In this document: positions 61,968 through 64,000 of the stretch, piece after piece
Numbering within the stretch: position 1 is the stretch's first letter
Layout of the letters: each line of letters starts with the position of its first letter
Source of the DNA: a bacterium
GTDB lineage: Bacteria; Patescibacteriota; Gracilibacteria; UBA4473
Length of the DNA: 64,000 nt
Direction of reading: 5' to 3'
Assembly (NCBI GenBank): GCA_009995455.1
Contig: JAACPJ010000002.1
Coordinates: 62,001-126,000, forward strand
Program-made: the position numbers and the translations under genes
Notes under the pieces: generated by a model
The model's input: only the letters and a program-made list of their open reading frames with translations
Told to the model about the DNA's origin: nothing
Databases searched by the model: none

Positions 61968-62783
61968 ATGAACTTCCGACCTCTCCTCATTCTTTCACTC
62001 TTAGTTCTTCCTTCAATAAGTGCTCTAAGCGCGCAGGAATCGTGCATTCAAATCATTCAACCAGCCGTGAGTCCAAATGGCGTATGCCAAGAGTTTGCGA
62101 ACCCTTGTATTGTTCCAAACGATTGGAAATCAGTTCCTAGCTGTGACCTAATAGGAACTTCTGAAAGCCAAAAAACAACTCTTGAAAACAGAATGGATGA
62201 TCGTATTGCTAAGATGCGGGCCTACTGGGATAAGAAGAAAGCCGCACAAGAAGCGGAAGAAAAAAAAGTCACCAGTACAAATTTTAACCGGATCGGATCT
62301 GGAAGCTTTACCCGTCAAGCGTCAGCCCCACGGCAAGCCACCAGTACGGCGCCTTCTACCGTTGGTATTAGAGCCTTTACGGAGAAAGATTACAGTTCTG
62401 ATATTGCCGAACGATACAGCCAACGAGGCGGTTATGAACGTGAAGGTGACACGACGAGTGAAGAACGTCAAGCACGACGCGCATATACACCACCACGAAT
62501 TAGTAGTTCAGACGCCGTTCGTGAAGGAAATCTAAATACAACGGTTAACTGGAATGTAATGTCTCGTCAGTTTACAACGAAGAAAAGTTACGGACCAAAT
62601 CCTTATACCGTTCGATCTCAATATCTAGCGGATCAAAAAGCTAAAAGAGACGCTTCAAATCAAGAAATTGATGTATACGAAAGAATGATGAGTCGTTCTC
62701 GCGTTTACCGAGGCGAAAGAATGGACGGGAATTTAGATGGCTCAAGTTTACTTGAAAAAGGCTTAATTCCGGGTCAAGAGTAG
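61968..62783 (+). CDS. Secreted Cys-containing protein of unknown family
   Basis: 271 residues. The signal peptide ends near ALSAQE (~24). Four Cys in the first ~45 mature residues suggest a small disulfide-bonded domain (SCIQII, GVCQEF, NPCIVP, PSCDLI). A Kazal- or knottin-like fold is possible but unproven. The rest is hydrophilic, Arg/Ser-rich and probably unstructured. It is 20 bases after the Fn3 gene and ends before a clear terminator. Confidence 0.7.
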   Translation: MNFRPLLILSLLVLPSISALSAQESCIQIIQPAVSPNGVCQEFANPCIVPNDWKSVPSCDLIGTSESQKTTLENRMDDRIAKMRAYWDKKKAAQEAEEKKVTSTNFNRIGSGSFTRQASAPRQATSTAPSTVGIRAFTEKDYSSDIAERYSQRGGYEREGDTTSEERQARRAYTPPRISSSDAVREGNLNTTVNWNVMSRQFTTKKSYGPNPYTVRSQYLADQKAKRDASNQEIDVYERMMSRSRVYRGERMDGNLDGSSLLEKGLIPGQE

Positions 62784-62810
62784 AAAAATTCTTAAATTTA
62801 AATCCCATTA

Positions 62811-62836
62811 AAGCCTCAAGAAAATCATCTTGGGGC
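62811..62836 (+). terminator. Terminator of the secreted-protein pair
   Basis: AAGCCTCAAG / CTTGGGGCTT stem followed by T run. Confidence 0.85.
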
Positions 62837-62905
62837 TTTTTCTTTTTACAAACCCTTGCAGGGTTATTTTTTTTAATTAATGTGCGTTAGCTCTGTTTAA
62901 ATTAC

Positions 62906-62990
62906 GCGCGAGTGGTGGAATTGGTAGACACGCTGGTCTTAGGAACCAGTGACGAAAGTCGTGAAGGTTCGAGTCCTTTCTCGCGCACCA
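62906..62990 (+). tRNA. tRNA-Leu (anticodon TAG)
   Basis: 85 bases. Acceptor GCGCGAG/CTCGCGC, discriminator A and encoded CCA. Anticodon loop CTTAGGA in CTGGT/ACCAG. Long variable arm (GACGAAAGTC), T arm with GGTTCGAGTCC. Confidence 0.96.
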
Positions 62991-62991
62991 T

Positions 62992-63037
62992 AAAAAAATC
63001 TTTTAAACTTCATTATTGAGGCTTAAAAGATTTTTTT
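62992..63037. terminator. Terminator after tRNA-Leu
   Basis: AAAAAAATCTTTTAA and TTAAAAGATTTTTTT pair perfectly; usable on both strands (the gene at 63056 ends towards it). Confidence 0.85.
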
Positions 63038-63055
63038 GTTATTAAGTTATATTTC

Positions 63056-63607
63056 TTAGGCTTCAAACACTTTCTTCAAATTTTTACGTAAATTCCCCCA
63101 ATCATAAGGAAACTTAAAGTTTTCGTAGGCTCTAATGATAGTCGCTAAACATTCCCACTGGTTTTCGGGGTTATAAAGAAAACAGTTTCCCTGCTCTTGT
63201 TGAACATCAAAACTGGCAAACTCGATTAAAGCATCATCATAAGGCATAATCGGCACCACGCCCTTTCGTGAAAGCTCCTTAATTACTTTTTTATCTGGAC
63301 TGCTCGTAAACAGAACAACCTGCGATTTTTGTACCACTTTGTCTCGATTAGCGGGAATAGACTCAAGTAGCTCGAAATTATCCGGAAACTTTTGAGAAAG
63401 ATCAAAACACTTTTCCTGAGACGCTTGATCGCCTACAGCGAGAACCGAAAAGGTAAAACCAAGATCACATAAAGGTTCAACCGTTTGAAAAAACAGTTCA
63501 GACCTATTCGTTTCGGTTAAGGGGAGAATTACCCCAATGGTAAATTTTTTCTGAACAAACTGAGTTGTCAGTTCTTCTAAGTATTCGGGAGCTGTTTTAG
63601 TTTTCAT
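63056..63607 (-). CDS. Hypothetical protein with glycosyltransferase-like fold pattern
   Basis: 183 residues from the ATG at 63607. A farther-upstream start (63658) lies upstream of the -10 of the promoter at 63626-63654 and so cannot be transcribed from it. Alternating strands and helices (TIGVILPLTET, FSVLAVGDQA, SQVVLFTSS, KGVVPIMPYDDAL) recall the C-terminal half of a glycosyltransferase GT-B or a starch-synthase-like domain, with GVVPIMP as the donor-site-like turn. It is too short to be a whole enzyme of that kind, so this is only a possibility. Confidence 0.6.
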   Translation of the reverse strand: MKTKTAPEYLEELTTQFVQKKFTIGVILPLTETNRSELFFQTVEPLCDLGFTFSVLAVGDQASQEKCFDLSQKFPDNFELLESIPANRDKVVQKSQVVLFTSSPDKKVIKELSRKGVVPIMPYDDALIEFASFDVQQEQGNCFLYNPENQWECLATIIRAYENFKFPYDWGNLRKNLKKVFEA

Positions 63608-63625
63608 GTTTAAGTGAATCTGACT

Positions 63626-63654
63626 ATTATACCAAAAAATAAAGGCTAAGTCGA
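63626..63654 (-). promoter_or_regulatory. Promoter of the 63056-63607 gene
   Basis: Minus strand: TCGACT, 17-base spacer, TATAAT, with TGG before the -10. Confidence 0.65.
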
Positions 63655-63701
63655 TCATTAAGAATTGCCGAAATCACTAAAAAGTTAAAATATAGTAAAA
63701 A

Positions 63702-64000
63702 TGAAAAACTTCCTTCTCATAGACGGATTCGCCATGATGTTTCGAAGTTATTACGCGGTTCGGTTCGCCCCTCAACATGAAGGCAAGAATATTAATGCGG
63801 TTTACGGGTGCGCTACGACTATTATGCAAGCCTTAGAACAGTTTAAACCTGAAAAAGTGCTAGTGGCCTTTGATGCTCCCGAAAAGACCTTCAGACACGA
63901 ATTAGACCCAGAATATAAAGCCCAAAGAACCGCCGCCCCAGATGAATTTATTGCCCAAATTGATCTGGTTAAAGAACTCATTGAAGCCTTTAATATCCCT
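63702..64000 (+). CDS. polA: DNA polymerase I, N-terminal 5'-nuclease part (truncated by window end)
   Basis: The frame is open to the edge, 99 residues visible. MKNFLLIDGFAMMFRSYYA, VYGCATTIMQAL, VLVAFDAPEKTFRHEL and the YKAQR segment are the opening of a PolA 5'-3' exonuclease domain, with metal-binding Asp residues D8 and D59 region present. The rest of the gene, including any polymerase domain, lies outside the window, so a stand-alone 5'-nuclease is not excluded. Confidence 0.85.

Noticed and set aside
1-64000. Reassigned TGA (code 25, Gly), known from Gracilibacteria/Absconditabacteria
   Set aside because: All long frames are free of TGA, and TGA ends four genes (stops at 32001, 48979, 51789, 57757) at sensible places.
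1-64000. CRISPR array, transposase, integrase, or prophage structural genes
   Set aside because: I saw no spaced direct repeats of CRISPR type and no protein with recombinase or capsid motifs.

Overview
The window looks like a chromosome segment of a Candidate Phyla Radiation (Patescibacteria) bacterium. This is inferred from style rather than from a marker gene: a VirB4/VirB6-type secretion set surrounded by very large proteins of unknown family, many short secreted or one/two-helix membrane proteins, S-layer-homology (SLH) proteins, and a sparse set of housekeeping genes (pgk, gatB, fmt, nadK, polA, nrdAB, uppP, lepB). The genetic code looks standard. TAA and TAG dominate, TGA is a terminal stop in four genes, and no frame is interrupted by TGA. 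Native genes almost never have a Shine-Dalgarno sequence. Their leaders are poor in G and often pyrimidine-rich, and several promoters read TTGNNN, 17 bases, (TGG)TATAAT.

Layout. 1-7.1 kb (minus): secretion-associated block with a truncated ~700-aa protein, a VirB6/TrbL-like membrane protein, a 718-aa membrane protein and a PH-like membrane protein. 7.2-12.2 kb: Ca2+-type P-ATPase, a TrmB-type regulator, and a divergent glutamine synthetase sharing a palindrome-bearing promoter region. 12.3-12.6 kb: a candidate structured RNA with its own promoter and terminator. 12.7-18.2 kb: VirB4 ATPase with a near-leaderless promoter, a membrane-anchored methyltransferase, a secreted protein and an ABC-F ATPase. 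18.5-25.4 kb: two related secreted repeat proteins, an intergenic string of hairpins, a metal-box-like palindrome, a Cys-rich small protein and a 1632-aa modular acidic protein. 25.5-34.4 kb: tRNA-Ser, two DUF3800-like genes, two SLH proteins (one with HExxH), and small genes of DUF2200, DUF5661-like, OmdA and SRPBCC type. 34.5-44.9 kb: gatB, a 1354-aa protein, pgk, ppaC, nadK, yggS and fmt. 45-53.8 kb: DUF2339/DUF3999-like envelope operon, YbaK-type editing protein overlapping an O-antigen-ligase-like gene, substrate-binding lipoprotein, DUF1653, maf and uppP. 53.8-57.5 kb: ribonucleotide reductase behind two NrdR-like boxes, with the ATP-cone on NrdB instead of NrdA. 57.5-58.85 kb: a GC-rich, probably foreign cassette of three small genes, which have the only good Shine-Dalgarno sites. 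59-64 kb: PH-like membrane protein, signal peptidase I, two secreted proteins, tRNA-Leu, a hypothetical protein and the start of polA.

How it fits together. Much of the window serves the cell surface: secretion apparatus, signal peptidase, SLH and other secreted proteins, undecaprenyl-phosphate recycling and polymer ligation. The rest supplies nucleotides, translation and energy functions. The most unusual items are the GC-rich duplicated cassette, the structured RNA at 12.3 kb, the secreted repeat family at 18.5-19.9 kb, the Cys-rich/giant-protein operon, and the ATP-cone swap in ribonucleotide reductase.
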